A stretch of 22,362 nucleotides of DNA. Source: Azoarcus sp. (GTDB lineage: Bacteria > Pseudomonadota > Gammaproteobacteria > Burkholderiales > Rhodocyclaceae). This document shows positions 6,766 to 14,610 of the stretch, piece after piece; positions within the stretch are counted from its first letter, which is position 1, and the number at the start of each line of letters is the position of its first letter. Below the pieces are notes generated by a model that saw only the letters and a list, made by a program, of their open reading frames with translations, was not told the DNA's origin and made no database searches. The DNA lies in contig JAIRLA010000036.1 of NCBI GenBank assembly GCA_031259795.1, positions 1 through 22,362 on the forward strand, given 5' to 3'. The position numbers and the translations under genes were made by a program.

Positions 6766-8916
6766 TCAATCCAGTGCGATTTGTGTCCTGACCCACAGCG
6801 TGCGGCCCGGTTCGTTGACGCGGGCGGTCTGCTCATAGCCTTGGACGAGCGCGCCGCTCTTGCTGATGGCTTCGGCGTAGGTCTTGTTGAAAAGGTTGTC
6901 CACACCGAGGGCGATACGGGCTGTCTTTTTCCAGCGATAGCCGGCGTTTACCGAGAAAACGCCGAAACCGGCGGTCTTGCCCTGATCCTGGCCGACGATG
7001 TTGCCTTCGTTCAGGGCAACGCGGTTTTGCCGGGCGACGAGGCGCCAGAGCGCGCCCGCCGACCAGGGGCCGGACTCCCAATCAAGAACCAGGCGGCCTT
7101 CGAGCGGCGGCATCTGTCCGAGGGCGTGGTGATCCGTGCGATTTTCGCCGCGCACCCAGGCGAGGCTCGCCATGCCCTTCCAGTGGGGTGAAAAGCGGTA
7201 GTCGATGCCCGCTTCGCCGCCCCGGGTGGCGGCGTCGATGTTGCGCGCGATGGTGACGGCGCGCGCGCCGCCCATCGTCAGTCCGGGTTTCGCGTAGTTG
7301 CTCTGGATCAGAATGTAATCGTCGACCTTGCTGTAGAAGGCCGAGACGAAGCCCCGCAAGGGGCCGCGTTTCCAGGTGAAACCGGCGTCGATCTGGGTGG
7401 TTTTTTCCGGCTTCAGGGTATCGAAGACGGAAAGGCTCATTGTATTGTCCTGTCCCGCCGCTTCCTTGCCGATGAGTTCCCAGAAGTCGGGGGCGCGCTC
7501 GCTGTGCCCCAACCCGATGTAGGCCGTACCGGCAAGAAAGTCATGCTCGTAGCGGACGAAGCCGCCATGGAGATGTTCCGTCCGCGTTGCGTTCGCGGTG
7601 GGATTGGCGCGGTAGGCGGGCATCATGCCGCTTCCCAAGTTGAACTGCTGGCGGCTGTCTTTTGCCCGCCAGCGATCCTCCCGCAGACCCGCGACCAGGC
7701 GATCCTTTTCCGCGAATGCCCAATCGAATTCGGAAAAAATGCCGTACTGGCGGAAGCGCGCGTCCTCCACGCGCTTCTGGCCGCGGTAATCATTGGCCGC
7801 GCCGTTCCTGCCGCCGCTCCTGCCCGTATGCCGGTTGCCCTGCTGGTCGATGCCCAGCGCCCAGTTCAGGCGTTCGCGCGGGGAGAGGGTCAGGGCAAAG
7901 CGTCCGCCGCTGCTCCGGCGGTCGGGATTGCTCGCCATCGCCATGCCGGTGGGGCGGCGCAGGCTGTAATTGTCCATCACGTGGTCGATGTAGTTGTAAT
8001 AGACCCGCGCCTCCACCTTGTCGAGCAGGCCGCCGGTGGTCGATTTTTCGAACATCAGATCGAAGTTTTCCCGCGCGAACCGGCTGCCGTCCATGCCGCG
8101 ATCGGCATAGGCCGCCTCGGCGTCGCTGCGCGCGGCGGAAAATTGCAGGCGGGTATGCTCGTCCGGCGTCCAGCCCAGGATGGCCGTGGCGCTGTGGCGT
8201 TCGTAGCGGGAATGGACGGTTTTGCCGCCGCCGTCTTCGTAATCCCCGGAGCGGGCGTGGGTGATGATGCCCCGCGCGTGGCCGGACGGCGATCCTCCTT
8301 TCGCGTCCAGGAAAATGTCGTGCCGCCCGAAACTCGCGCCGGTGGCGGCGGCGCTGGCCTGCCAGCCGGGGGCCGCGAAATGGAGAGGAGCGCGTTCGAA
8401 GCGCACCGTGCCCGCCGAAGCGCCGGGGCCGTGCAGCACGCTCTGCGGCCCTTTGGTGAGCGTCACGCTGTCGAAGGCGTCCGGGAAAATGTAGGCGGTG
8501 GGCGGGTCCATGCGCCCGCCGCAACCGCCCAGGACTTGTTCGCCGTCGAGGAGGATATTGAGGCGCGAAGCCGCCATGCCGCGAAACACCGGGTCGCCGC
8601 CAGTGCCGCCCTTGCGGATGACGCTCATGCCGGGGATGGTTTTCAGGAAGCTCGCGCCGTCGTTGGGGGGCAAGGGCTGCTGTGGCGCTTTCGGGTCGAA
8701 GCGGACTTCCAGCGGCGCGTCCATGGCGGGCGCGGTGATGACGATGGGGGCAAGAAGCGCGGGTTCCATTTCTTGGCGGGGTTCGTGCGCCGCGCGGCCG
8801 TCGTGGCGTCCGGGCGGCGTTTGCGCGGGCAAGGCGGCGGGGAAAAGGATGGACAAGAGGAAGACGAATTTCAGGCGCCGCGTTGCGATGCGCGAGGCGA
8901 AGCAGAATTGATTCAT
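6766..8916 (-). CDS. TonB-dependent outer membrane copper receptor (OprC/NosA type)
   Basis: This 716-residue protein is an outer-membrane, TonB-driven receptor of the copper type. A signal peptide covers residues 1-31 (cut after ALPA). A TonB-box-like PIVITA is near 57-62, then a plug domain (about 75-180) with FLKTIPGMSVIRKGGTGGDP, LNILLDGEQVLGGCGGRMDP and TKGPQSVLHGPGASAGTV, and a beta-barrel to the end. The copper ligands known from OprC, CxxxM and HxM, are both present: Cys132/Met136 and His312/Met314. The ATG at 8914-8916 gives the best signal peptide and has GGAAA upstream. A 15-codon upstream extension is rejected. The protein ends in Asp and lacks the usual terminal aromatic residue. 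It follows a DUF2946-type gene, a common partner. Confidence 0.93.
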   Translation of the reverse strand: MNQFCFASRIATRRLKFVFLLSILFPAALPAQTPPGRHDGRAAHEPRQEMEPALLAPIVITAPAMDAPLEVRFDPKAPQQPLPPNDGASFLKTIPGMSVIRKGGTGGDPVFRGMAASRLNILLDGEQVLGGCGGRMDPPTAYIFPDAFDSVTLTKGPQSVLHGPGASAGTVRFERAPLHFAAPGWQASAAATGASFGRHDIFLDAKGGSPSGHARGIITHARSGDYEDGGGKTVHSRYERHSATAILGWTPDEHTRLQFSAARSDAEAAYADRGMDGSRFARENFDLMFEKSTTGGLLDKVEARVYYNYIDHVMDNYSLRRPTGMAMASNPDRRSSGGRFALTLSPRERLNWALGIDQQGNRHTGRSGGRNGAANDYRGQKRVEDARFRQYGIFSEFDWAFAEKDRLVAGLREDRWRAKDSRQQFNLGSGMMPAYRANPTANATRTEHLHGGFVRYEHDFLAGTAYIGLGHSERAPDFWELIGKEAAGQDNTMSLSVFDTLKPEKTTQIDAGFTWKRGPLRGFVSAFYSKVDDYILIQSNYAKPGLTMGGARAVTIARNIDAATRGGEAGIDYRFSPHWKGMASLAWVRGENRTDHHALGQMPPLEGRLVLDWESGPWSAGALWRLVARQNRVALNEGNIVGQDQGKTAGFGVFSVNAGYRWKKTARIALGVDNLFNKTYAEAISKSGALVQGYEQTARVNEPGRTLWVRTQIALD

Positions 8917-9066
8917 GGGAAAGTTTTCCAGCAAATGGCCGCGCCGATACCGGCGAACCATGAGCGGACGCTGGCCGCCGCGGCGTGAAGGGGAGGCGCT
9001 GGCACGAACATCCCCCGCTCGCGCGCGGGCGGAAGCGGAAGGTGTATCAGCGCCGGGAACGGGGTA

Positions 9067-9471
9067 TCAGGCGAGCGGAAAAGGCGGCGCGCGCGTGGGC
9101 GCGTGGCGCGAATCCGGCGCGCACGGCCGGAGAGCGGCGTCCGCCGCCGGAAGAAAGAGCGCGGCGGGTTCGGGAAACGGAAAGGTGAGCGCGACCGGCG
9201 CGGGCAACGCGATGCCCGTGTGATCGAGACGGCAGAACGGGCAATGCGCGCCGTTTGTTTGAGACCCCGGGCGCTCGCCGTCGTCCGCGAGGCCATGGCA
9301 GATTTCCGCCGCGAAAATCCCGTCTGCATCCAGTGACTGGAGCGCGTGAACGCGGGCGATCCCGGCGGCCAGCAATTGCAGACACAGCGCCAGCATGAGC
9401 AGCCAAACGAAATGCCGGCGGCGATTCCGGCAGGTCGAAGCGAGAATGGCGCTGAACGGGGCGGGACGCAT
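9067..9471 (-). CDS. DUF2946-type small membrane/periplasmic protein
   Basis: This 134-residue protein fits the DUF2946 family, small proteins often encoded beside copper receptors and copper-handling genes. After a basic N-terminus (RNRRRH, 16-20) comes a hydrophobic helix (about 21-40) that acts as an anchor or signal. The exported part has Cys58-His59 and the metal-site-like cluster HCPFCRLDH (His76, Cys77, Cys80, His84). The rest is alanine/proline-rich. It lies 150 bases before the copper receptor on the same strand, suggesting one copper-related transcription unit. The ATG at 9469-9471 is the only plausible start before the helix, yet a TATAAT box lies only 6 bases upstream, so translation may be leaderless. 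A role in copper binding is inferred from context and motif. Confidence 0.75.
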   Translation of the reverse strand: MRPAPFSAILASTCRNRRRHFVWLLMLALCLQLLAAGIARVHALQSLDADGIFAAEICHGLADDGERPGSQTNGAHCPFCRLDHTGIALPAPVALTFPFPEPAALFLPAADAALRPCAPDSRHAPTRAPPFPLA

Positions 9472-9477
9472 CGGCGG

Positions 9478-9483
9478 ATTATA
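9478..9483 (-). promoter_or_regulatory. Consensus -10 box immediately before the DUF2946 gene
   Basis: A perfect TATAAT (9483-9478, preceded by GGG) lies 6 bases before the ATG at 9471. Transcription would begin at or next to the A of the start codon. No good -35 is seen 16-18 bases upstream, so an activator or a different real start are both possible. Confidence 0.45.
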
Positions 9484-9546
9484 CCCGTGGATATGCGTGA
9501 TCGGGCTGCCCGCGCCCGAAAGCGATATCCGCGCCGCTACGCGCCC

Positions 9547-9560
9547 CGCAATGACGAAAG
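9547..9560. repeat. Solitary REP-like half unit
   Basis: CGCAATGACGAAAG matches the unit that builds the two larger composite repeats (near 6480-6650 and 21800-22085). It stands alone in the 309-base gap 9472-9780 between the DUF2946 gene and the hydratase gene. That gap otherwise shows only a -10 box and a hairpin. Confidence 0.35.
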
Positions 9561-9744
9561 CTTCGCGGCGCGTCACGGGACTTCCGTGAGGTCCGGCGCT
9601 GGCAAGGCCGGGCGGCGCGATCATTACCCTGATCGTGAAGCCGTATGATGAAATCCGGGCTGGCCGTCGTACAGGACAATCGGCGATATCGGGCGGGCGA
9701 ACGGCGGTTCCAGATTTGAAACCGCCGAATTCGCCGCTGGACGT

Positions 9745-9770
9745 TCCGCCCGGCGGGAGAGCCGGGCGGA
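9745..9770 (-). terminator. Strong hairpin after the MaoC-type hydratase gene
   Basis: TCCGCCCGGC (9745-9754) and GCCGGGCGGA (9761-9770) form a perfect 10-bp stem with a 6-base loop, 10 bases after the hydratase stop. There is no run of T after the stem on the minus strand, so termination is plausible but not certain. Confidence 0.4.
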
Positions 9771-9780
9771 GCATGGCGGG

Positions 9781-10218
9781 TCAGCGTTTGGGCAGCAGAA
9801 TCTGCGCTTCGCCGGTGGTGACTTCGGTCTCGCCCACTGTGCACACGGTGGAGAGTGTCACACGGCGCTTCGCGGGATCGAGCGCGGTGACGGTGGCGCG
9901 GGCGACGACGGTATCGCCGATGCGCACCGGGGCCTTGAATTTCACCGTCTGCGAGAGATAGATCGCGCCGGGGCCGGGGAGCTTGGTGCCGAGCACGGTC
10001 GAGATGTAGGCCGCCGAGAGCATGCCATGGGCGATGCGGCCCTTGAACATGGTGCTGGCGGCGAATTCTTCGTCGACGTGCACCGGGTTGGTGTCGCCGG
10101 AGACGCCGGCGAAGGCGAAGATGTCGGCTTCGGAGACGGTGCGGGCAATGGAGGCGGTCTGGCCTTCTTTCAGGTCTTCAAAGTCGTACAGGTAGACTTC
10201 GGAAAAATCACGCGGCAT
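9781..10218 (-). CDS. MaoC-like (R)-specific enoyl-CoA hydratase
   Basis: This 145-residue hot-dog-fold protein is a single-domain MaoC-type hydratase. It is expected to add water to trans-2-enoyl-CoA, giving (R)-3-hydroxyacyl-CoA, as PhaJ does when linking beta-oxidation to polyhydroxyalkanoate synthesis. The hydratase-2 motif is clear: SGDTNPVHVDEEFA with the catalytic Asp42 and His47, followed by GRIAHGML (60-67). An upstream in-frame ATG at 10254 is rejected, because the ATG at 10216-10218 has AAAGGAG 8 bases before it. Before the gene a TTTCCGGC/GCCGGAAA hairpin (10245-10265) lies in the leader. It appears to be a single-gene unit. Substrate chain length and the true pathway cannot be read from the sequence. 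Confidence 0.85.
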   Translation of the reverse strand: MPRDFSEVYLYDFEDLKEGQTASIARTVSEADIFAFAGVSGDTNPVHVDEEFAASTMFKGRIAHGMLSAAYISTVLGTKLPGPGAIYLSQTVKFKAPVRIGDTVVARATVTALDPAKRRVTLSTVCTVGETEVTTGEAQILLPKR

Positions 10219-10296
10219 GGCAATGCTCCTTTCGTTGCGATGTTTTTCCGGCAACGCGCCGGAAAGTGACGAGCATAGCGCATCGGCGGCGCGGCG

Positions 10297-10330
10297 AAAA
10301 ACAGAAAAAGGCGAACCGGGGTTCGCCTTT
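10297..10330 (-). terminator. Intrinsic terminator of rpmB-rpmG
   Basis: AAAGGCGAAC (10307-10316) and GTTCGCCTTT (10321-10330) form a perfect 10-bp stem with a 4-base loop. On the minus strand the stem runs into TTTTTCTGTTTTT. It lies 36 bases after the rpmG stop. This is a textbook Rho-independent terminator. Confidence 0.9.
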
Positions 10331-10366
10331 GCAGGAGTTGCTTGCGCGGAGCCGCGCGGCCCGGGC

Positions 10367-10534
10367 TTATTTCAGCTTGATTTCCTTGTACGGCACGTGC
10401 TTGCGGGCGACGGGGTCGTACTTGTTGAATTCGAGCTTTTCGGGCGTGGTGCGCTTGTTCTTCGAGGTGGTGTAGAAGTGCCCCGTACCGGCGGTCGATT
10501 CGAGCTTGATCTTTTCGCGGGCGCCTTTGGCCAT
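10367..10534 (-). CDS. rpmG: Large ribosomal subunit protein bL33
   Basis: This encodes bL33 (55 residues), a small basic protein of the 50S subunit located near the E site. The sequence [20 protein letters not shown] continues to [21 protein letters not shown] and ends in VPYKEIKLK, the standard proteobacterial form. It has no cysteine pair, so it is the zinc-free type. GGAG lies 6 bases before the ATG at 10532-10534. The gene follows rpmB by 45 bases, the normal rpmB-rpmG order, and is closed by a strong terminator. The frame is shorter than 60 codons, so it is easily missed. Confidence 0.97.
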   Translation of the reverse strand: MAKGAREKIKLESTAGTGHFYTTSKNKRTTPEKLEFNKYDPVARKHVPYKEIKLK

Positions 10535-10579
10535 GGTGGTCTCCGTTTGCTGGATGAGCTGGATGAGTGGTTGCCGGGG

Positions 10580-10816
10580 TCAGATCTTCTCGCCGCGGGC
10601 GCGAAGTTCGGCGACGACGGCGTCGATCCCTTTCTTGTCGATGGTGCGCAGGGCGGCGTTGCTGACGCGCAGGCGAATCCAGCGGTTTTCGGCTTCGCTC
10701 CAGAAACGGCGGTTTTGCAGGTTGGGAAGGAAACGGCGCTTGGTTTTGTTGTGGGCGTGGGAGATGTTGTATCCCACCATCGGTGCCTTGCCGGTGACTT
10801 GACAGACGCGGGCCAT
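10580..10816 (-). CDS. rpmB: Large ribosomal subunit protein bL28
   Basis: This encodes bL28 (78 residues), a 50S protein needed for assembly of functional ribosomes. [20 protein letters not shown] and the following [19 protein letters not shown] are the family signature, and the protein ends RARGEKI, as in other betaproteobacteria. The ATG at 10814-10816 has AGGAG 8 bases upstream. An in-frame extension further upstream is ignored. With rpmG it forms the usual two-gene ribosomal operon. Confidence 0.97.
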   Translation of the reverse strand: MARVCQVTGKAPMVGYNISHAHNKTKRRFLPNLQNRRFWSEAENRWIRLRVSNAALRTIDKKGIDAVVAELRARGEKI

Positions 10817-10859
10817 GGAAACGCTCCTGAAAGATGACTGGATTTCTGGAAAACGTGAA

Positions 10860-10888
10860 AGTCTATCGTGAAAGCCGCCCAAAAACAA
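10860..10888 (-). promoter_or_regulatory. Possible rpmB-rpmG promoter
   Basis: TTGTTT (10888-10883) and TAGACT (10865-10860) are 17 bases apart on the minus strand, about 44 bases before the rpmB start. Both hexamers are imperfect, so this is a tentative call for an operon that should be strongly expressed. The 199-base gap 10817-11015 also holds the 19-base repeat copy at 10901-10919. Confidence 0.4.
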
Positions 10889-11015
10889 GTCATCACTCAG
10901 AATCCATGCGGCGGTTCAAGGCGGGCCTATTGGAACAGGTTTTTACTATACTTCCCTCGCTTCGCCGGGCGCCGGTTCAAGTCCATGGAACCTGATCCCT
11001 GATACCTGCCCCCCG

Positions 11016-11693
11016 TCACAGCAACCCGTGCTCCGCGAACGAGAAAGGCTCGCCGCCCGCGGGGATGATGAGGTGGTCGAGCACCTTGATGTCGATCAGC
11101 GCGAGCGCGGCGCGCATGTCGTGCGTGAGCAGCTTGTCGGCCTGGCTCGGTTCGGGCGCGCCGGAAGGGTGATTGTGGGCGAGGATGACGGCGGCGGCGT
11201 TGCGGGCGAGGGCGAGCTTGACGACTTCGCGCGGATAGACGCTGGTCTGGGTCAGAGTGCCGCGGAAGAGATCGGCGGCTTCGATCAGGCGGTGGCGGGC
11301 GTCGAGCAGCAGGACGCAGAAAACTTCGTGGGGAAGGTGGGCGAGGCGCAGTTGCAGCCAGTCGCGCGCCGCCGCGGGCGAATCGAACAGGTTGCCCTCG
11401 TCCAGGCGTTCGGCCAGCGCGCGGCGGGCCAGTTCCATCACCGCTTGGAGTTGGGCATACTTCGCCAGCCCCATGCCGGGCACCGCCGCGAATTCGGCGG
11501 CGGAGGCGTTGCACAGCCGGTTGAGCGCGCCGAAACGTTCGAGCAGGCTACGGGCGAGATCCACGGCGCTCTGCCCGCGCGTGCCGACGCGCAGGAACAA
11601 GGCGAGCAGTTCGGCATTGCTCAGGGTCTGGGGGCCGTGGGCGAGGAGTTTTTCGCGCGGACGTTCGTCTGCGGGCCAGTCGGTGATTGCCAT
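11016..11693 (-). CDS. radC: RadC-family JAB-domain protein
   Basis: RadC (225 residues) is a JAB1/MPN-domain protein, historically linked to DNA repair though its true role is unsettled. Residues 1-90 hold the helix-hairpin-helix part with [20 protein letters not shown] and [14 protein letters not shown] (71-84). The metalloprotease-like JAB motif [19 protein letters not shown] (168-186) provides His173, His175 and Asp186, with Glu123 upstream, so the predicted zinc site is intact. The length is normal. The gene is divergent from coaBC with only 22 bases between the start codons, a radC-coaBC pairing common in proteobacteria. No good ribosome site precedes the ATG. Confidence 0.95.
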   Translation of the reverse strand: MAITDWPADERPREKLLAHGPQTLSNAELLALFLRVGTRGQSAVDLARSLLERFGALNRLCNASAAEFAAVPGMGLAKYAQLQAVMELARRALAERLDEGNLFDSPAAARDWLQLRLAHLPHEVFCVLLLDARHRLIEAADLFRGTLTQTSVYPREVVKLALARNAAAVILAHNHPSGAPEPSQADKLLTHDMRAALALIDIKVLDHLIIPAGGEPFSFAEHGLL

Positions 11694-11715
11694 GACAGTG
11701 AGTTCAGGAGAAATG

Positions 11716-12927
11716 ATGGAGAATTATATACACATCATCGGTTGTCTGCGCGGGCGCAAGATCGTGCTGGGCGTGAGCGGCGGCATCGCGGCGTACAAGG
11801 CCGCCGCGCTCGCGCGCGAATTGGGGCGGATGGGCGCGGATGTCCATGTGGCCCTGACCGAAGCCGGGGCGCGCTTCGTGTCCGCGCTGACTTTCCAGGC
11901 CCTGTCGGGCCATCGCGTGTGGACATCGCTCTGGGACGGGAGCGCGGAAAACGGCATGCCGCACATCGCCCTCGGGCGCGGCGCCGATGCCATCCTCGTC
12001 GCGCCCGCGAGCGCCGACATCATCGCCCGCCTCGCCCATGGCCGGGCGGACGATCTGCTCACCGCGCTGTGCCTGGCGCGCGACTGTCCGCTCTTCCTCG
12101 CCCCGGCAATGAACCGGCAGATGTGGGAAAACCCGGCCACGCAACGTAACGTGGCGACGCTGCGCGCCGACGGCGTCATCATTCTCGGCCCGGACGAGGG
12201 CGGGCAGGCGTGCGGCGAAACCGGGCCGGGGCGGATGCTGGAGCCCGGAGCGCTGTGCGAGGCGCTGCTGGCCTTCTTCACTCCCCGGCTGCTGGCCGGA
12301 CGCAAGGTGGTAGTGACCGCCGGGCCGACGTTCGAGGCCATCGACCCGGTGCGCGGCATCACCAATTCCAGCTCCGGCAAGATGGGTTACGCCATCGCGG
12401 CGGCCTGCGCGCGCAGCGGCGCCGAAACCGTGCTGGTCAGCGGGCCGGTGGCGCTGCCCGCGCCCGCCGGCGTACGGCGGATCGAGGCGGCCAGCGCCCT
12501 GCGCATGCGCGACGAAGTCCTCGCCGTCCTGCCCGGCGCCGACGTGTTCATCGCCGTGGCGGCGGTCGCCGACTACCGTCCGGCGCAGACCGCCGGGCAC
12601 AAACTCAAGAAATCGGGCCAGCCCATGCGGCTCGAACTCGTTCCCAATCCGGACATCCTCGCCGAAGTCGCGGCGCGGCCCGATGCGCCGTTTTGCGTCG
12701 GCTTCGCCGCCGAAAGCCAGGAACTGGACGCCTACGCCGAAAACAAGCGCCGCGCCAAGCGCCTGCCCATGCTGGTCGGCAACCTGCTCGCCGATAGCGT
12801 GGGCGGGGACGACAACACCGTGGTCATCTACGACGACGCTGGCCGCCATCCGTTGCCGCGCGCCCCCAAGGCGCTCGTCGCGCGCCAGATCGTCGAACAC
12901 CTCGCCCGCCTGCTGCCCGCGGGCTGA
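11716..12927 (+). CDS. coaBC: Bifunctional phosphopantothenoylcysteine synthetase/decarboxylase CoaBC
   Basis: CoaBC (403 residues) performs two steps of coenzyme A synthesis: ligation of 4'-phosphopantothenate with cysteine using CTP, then FMN-dependent decarboxylation to 4'-phosphopantetheine. The N-terminal CoaC domain shows [16 protein letters not shown] (15-30), the catalytic His83 in [15 protein letters not shown] (130-137) and Cys166 in [13 protein letters not shown]. The CoaB domain starts near 195 with [20 protein letters not shown] and [11 protein letters not shown], then VAAVADYRP and KLKK. Two adjacent ATGs (11713 and 11716) compete; GGAG at 11707-11710 is 5 bases from the second, which is chosen. 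It leads coaBC-dut-NUDIX. Its promoter must lie within or overlap radC. Confidence 0.96.
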   Translation: MENYIHIIGCLRGRKIVLGVSGGIAAYKAAALARELGRMGADVHVALTEAGARFVSALTFQALSGHRVWTSLWDGSAENGMPHIALGRGADAILVAPASADIIARLAHGRADDLLTALCLARDCPLFLAPAMNRQMWENPATQRNVATLRADGVIILGPDEGGQACGETGPGRMLEPGALCEALLAFFTPRLLAGRKVVVTAGPTFEAIDPVRGITNSSSGKMGYAIAAACARSGAETVLVSGPVALPAPAGVRRIEAASALRMRDEVLAVLPGADVFIAVAAVADYRPAQTAGHKLKKSGQPMRLELVPNPDILAEVAARPDAPFCVGFAAESQELDAYAENKRRAKRLPMLVGNLLADSVGGDDNTVVIYDDAGRHPLPRAPKALVARQIVEHLARLLPAG

Positions 12928-12973
12928 GGCGGGAAAATCGCCAACAATCAGGAACAACCGGAAAATACAAGAC

Positions 12974-13423
12974 ATGCAACACATCGACATCAAACTGCTC
13001 GACCCCCGCCTGCGCGCGCAGCCGCCCGCCTATGCCACCGCCGGTTCCGCCGGACTGGACTTGCGCGCCTGCCTCGACGAAGCGCTGGCCCTGTCCCCGG
13101 GCCAGACGGCGCTGATCCCCAGCGGCATCGCCATCCATCTCGCCGATCCCGGACTGGCGGCCATCGTGCTGCCGCGTTCCGGACTCGGACACAAGCACGG
13201 CATCGTGCTCGGCAACCTCGTCGGGTTGATCGACTCGGACTACCAAGGGCAGATCATGGTCTCCGTGTGGAATCGCGGCGGTGAGACTTTCACCATTGCG
13301 CCGCTGGAGCGCATTGCCCAACTGGTGATCGTGCCGGTCGTGCGGGCCGCCTTCAACGTCGTCGACGACTTCGTCGCCAGTGCGCGCGGCGCGGGCGGCT
13401 TCGGCAGCACCGGCAAACACTGA
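12974..13423 (+). CDS. dut: dUTP diphosphatase (dUTPase)
   Basis: Dut (149 residues) hydrolyses dUTP to dUMP and pyrophosphate, which keeps uracil out of DNA and supplies the thymidylate precursor. All five trimeric-dUTPase motifs are present: [10 protein letters not shown] (22-31), [11 protein letters not shown] (near 74), [24 protein letters not shown] and the C-terminal P-loop-like [12 protein letters not shown]. The start at 12974 lies 46 bases after coaBC, the classic coaBC-dut arrangement. A longer upstream frame through the coaBC end is rejected. The ribosome site is weak (GGAAAA about 10 bases upstream). The last codons and stop are partly duplicated downstream. Confidence 0.96.
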   Translation: MQHIDIKLLDPRLRAQPPAYATAGSAGLDLRACLDEALALSPGQTALIPSGIAIHLADPGLAAIVLPRSGLGHKHGIVLGNLVGLIDSDYQGQIMVSVWNRGGETFTIAPLERIAQLVIVPVVRAAFNVVDDFVASARGAGGFGSTGKH

Positions 13424-13444
13424 ACAATACCGGCAAACACTGAA
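13409..13444 (+). repeat. 16-bp tandem duplication at the dut stop codon
   Basis: ACCGGCAAACACTGAA occurs at 13409-13424 and again at 13429-13444, a period of 20 bases. The first copy encodes the final residues and TGA stop of dut. The second lies in the gap before the NUDIX gene and is out of frame with the first. Confidence 0.9.
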
Positions 13445-13464
13445 ACGAAACGGAGCGAAAAACA

Positions 13465-13890
13465 ATGACTGGACGCGCGGGCATTCCCACTGGCGTACAC
13501 ATCCTGTGCGAACGGCAAGGGCGCATCCTGCTCCTGCGCCGCGCCGGCACCGGATTCTTCGACGGGCTGTTCAGCCTGCCGGGCGGGCACGTCGAAGAAG
13601 GCGAATCCCTCCGCCGGGCGGCGGCGCGGGAACTGGAAGAAGAAACCGGCCTGCGCCTGGCGCCCGCCGATCTTGGCTGGCTTGGCGTGATACACCGCCG
13701 CTCGGACAGCAACCGCATCGACTTCTTCCTGCGCGCCCGCGACTGGCAGGGCGAGCCCCGCCTGTGCGAACCGGACAAATGCAGCGCGCTCGACTGGTTC
13801 GCGCGCGACAGCCTGCCGGATCTGGCGCCATATATCAGGGTGGCGCTGGAAGCAGGGGAGGGCGGCTGGCTGCGCGAATTGGGGTGGTGA
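13465..13890 (+). CDS. NUDIX hydrolase
   Basis: This 141-residue protein is a single-domain NUDIX hydrolase, cleaving a nucleoside diphosphate linked to another group. The NUDIX box is complete: Gly41, Glu47, Arg55, Glu56, Glu59, Glu60 and Gly62 within GGHVEEGESLRRAAARELEE and the following TGL. It fits the GX5EX7REUXEEXGU pattern and includes the magnesium-binding glutamates. The preceding PGG and an aromatic FFDGLFSLP segment are typical of MutT-like members. GGAG lies 9 bases before the ATG. It follows dut by 41 bases, so it is probably the third gene of a coaBC-dut-NUDIX operon. Substrate is unknown; nucleotide clean-up fits the neighbour Dut. Confidence 0.9.
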   Translation: MTGRAGIPTGVHILCERQGRILLLRRAGTGFFDGLFSLPGGHVEEGESLRRAAARELEEETGLRLAPADLGWLGVIHRRSDSNRIDFFLRARDWQGEPRLCEPDKCSALDWFARDSLPDLAPYIRVALEAGEGGWLRELGW

Positions 13891-14247
13891 ACGCATTTCC
13901 CCCGACATGGCATCGATCGTTAGCGCCAAGGTGAGAAGCAACGCCTCGATGGCCGTGATTTCGTTCGATTTCCCTTCGCGGCAGCATTGCCCGAGCGTCG
14001 AGCCATATTCCGCCGCATACTTGGTGCAGCGCCCGCAGACCGCTCGTTCGCCGGGCCGGGCCGCGCAGCGTCTTGCTAAGAAAAGGGGCGGAAGGAGCAG
14101 GACGCCCGTCCACTCCCCACCGCAAAGAATCACGACGACAAGCGCCCCTCAACGACGATTCGGAAGAGCGAGATCGCTGTCCGAAACTCGGAGGTCGCCG
14201 TTCGGAAAGGGGAACTTGCTCTTTCCGGAAAAGAGAAGAGCGCGGAA
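13891..14247. other. Gene-free segment, probably decayed sequence
   Basis: No frame in these 357 bases looks like a real protein on either strand. The minus strand around 14085-14140 (CTTTGCGGTGG ... CCCCTTTT) loosely resembles part of the 55-bp direct repeat at 21888-21942, but the similarity is weak. A short minus-strand stretch with cysteines (CGRCTKYAAEYG and then QCC, around 13970-14050) has no start or family I recognise. Confidence 0.4.
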
Positions 14248-14554
14248 TTACTCCTCCGCCGGTTCGGGAGCGGCTTGTTTCCGTTCTGTGCCGGGGAAGC
14301 GTTCCTTCAGGTCTTGCTCGGCGACTTTCACGCCGGGGATATTCCGGGCGGCGGCGTTCATGGCGCTGTTGTAGATCGCCAACGCGAATTCGTAGGCTTC
14401 ATTGCCCGCCAGCAATCTTATCGCCCATCTTGGGAAGCTTTTGCCGCTCTTTCGCGCTCAACGTGTGGGTGCAGGGCAAAAGCAATGCCTCGATTTCGCC
14501 CAGTTCCACGCCCACTTGCGCGAGGATGCCGGTGTTATGGCAGTTGGATTTCAT
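14248..14554 (-). pseudogene. Frameshifted small hypothetical gene (LPKMGDK-type)
   Basis: The minus strand starts at an ATG (14552-14554) and reads through ELGEIEALLLPCTHTLSAKE then RQKLPKMGDK, but stops at a TGA at 14399-14401. Another frame opens at the same point and continues NEAYEFALAIYNSAMNAAAR and then NIPGVKVAEQDLKERF to a TAA at 14248-14250. Joined, the two parts give a protein of about 100 residues resembling small uncharacterised proteins with an 'L.PEER..LPKMGDK' centre and a helical C-terminal half. A single frameshift between about 14402 and 14425 explains the break. Family recall is tentative and no function is known to me. A short overlapping two-gene arrangement cannot be ruled out. 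Confidence 0.55.
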
Positions 14555-14610
14555 GGGATTGGCTTCTCTGGGAAACCCGCTTTGCAAAGTTTCCAGTTGA
14601 TGTCTGGCGA

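Noticed and set aside
8917..9066. A cobalamin riboswitch before the TonB-dependent receptor
   Set aside because: No B12-box or supporting helices are visible, and the receptor is clearly of the copper type.
13942..14050. A second degenerate copy of the LPKMGDK-type gene (minus strand, ITAIEALLLTLAL)
   Set aside because: The likeness to EIEALLLPCTHTL is too short to support homology, and the conserved MGDK centre is absent.
13835..14152. A minus-strand frame of about 105 codons
   Set aside because: It overlaps the end of the NUDIX gene, has no ribosome site or family signature, and reads as random GC-rich text.
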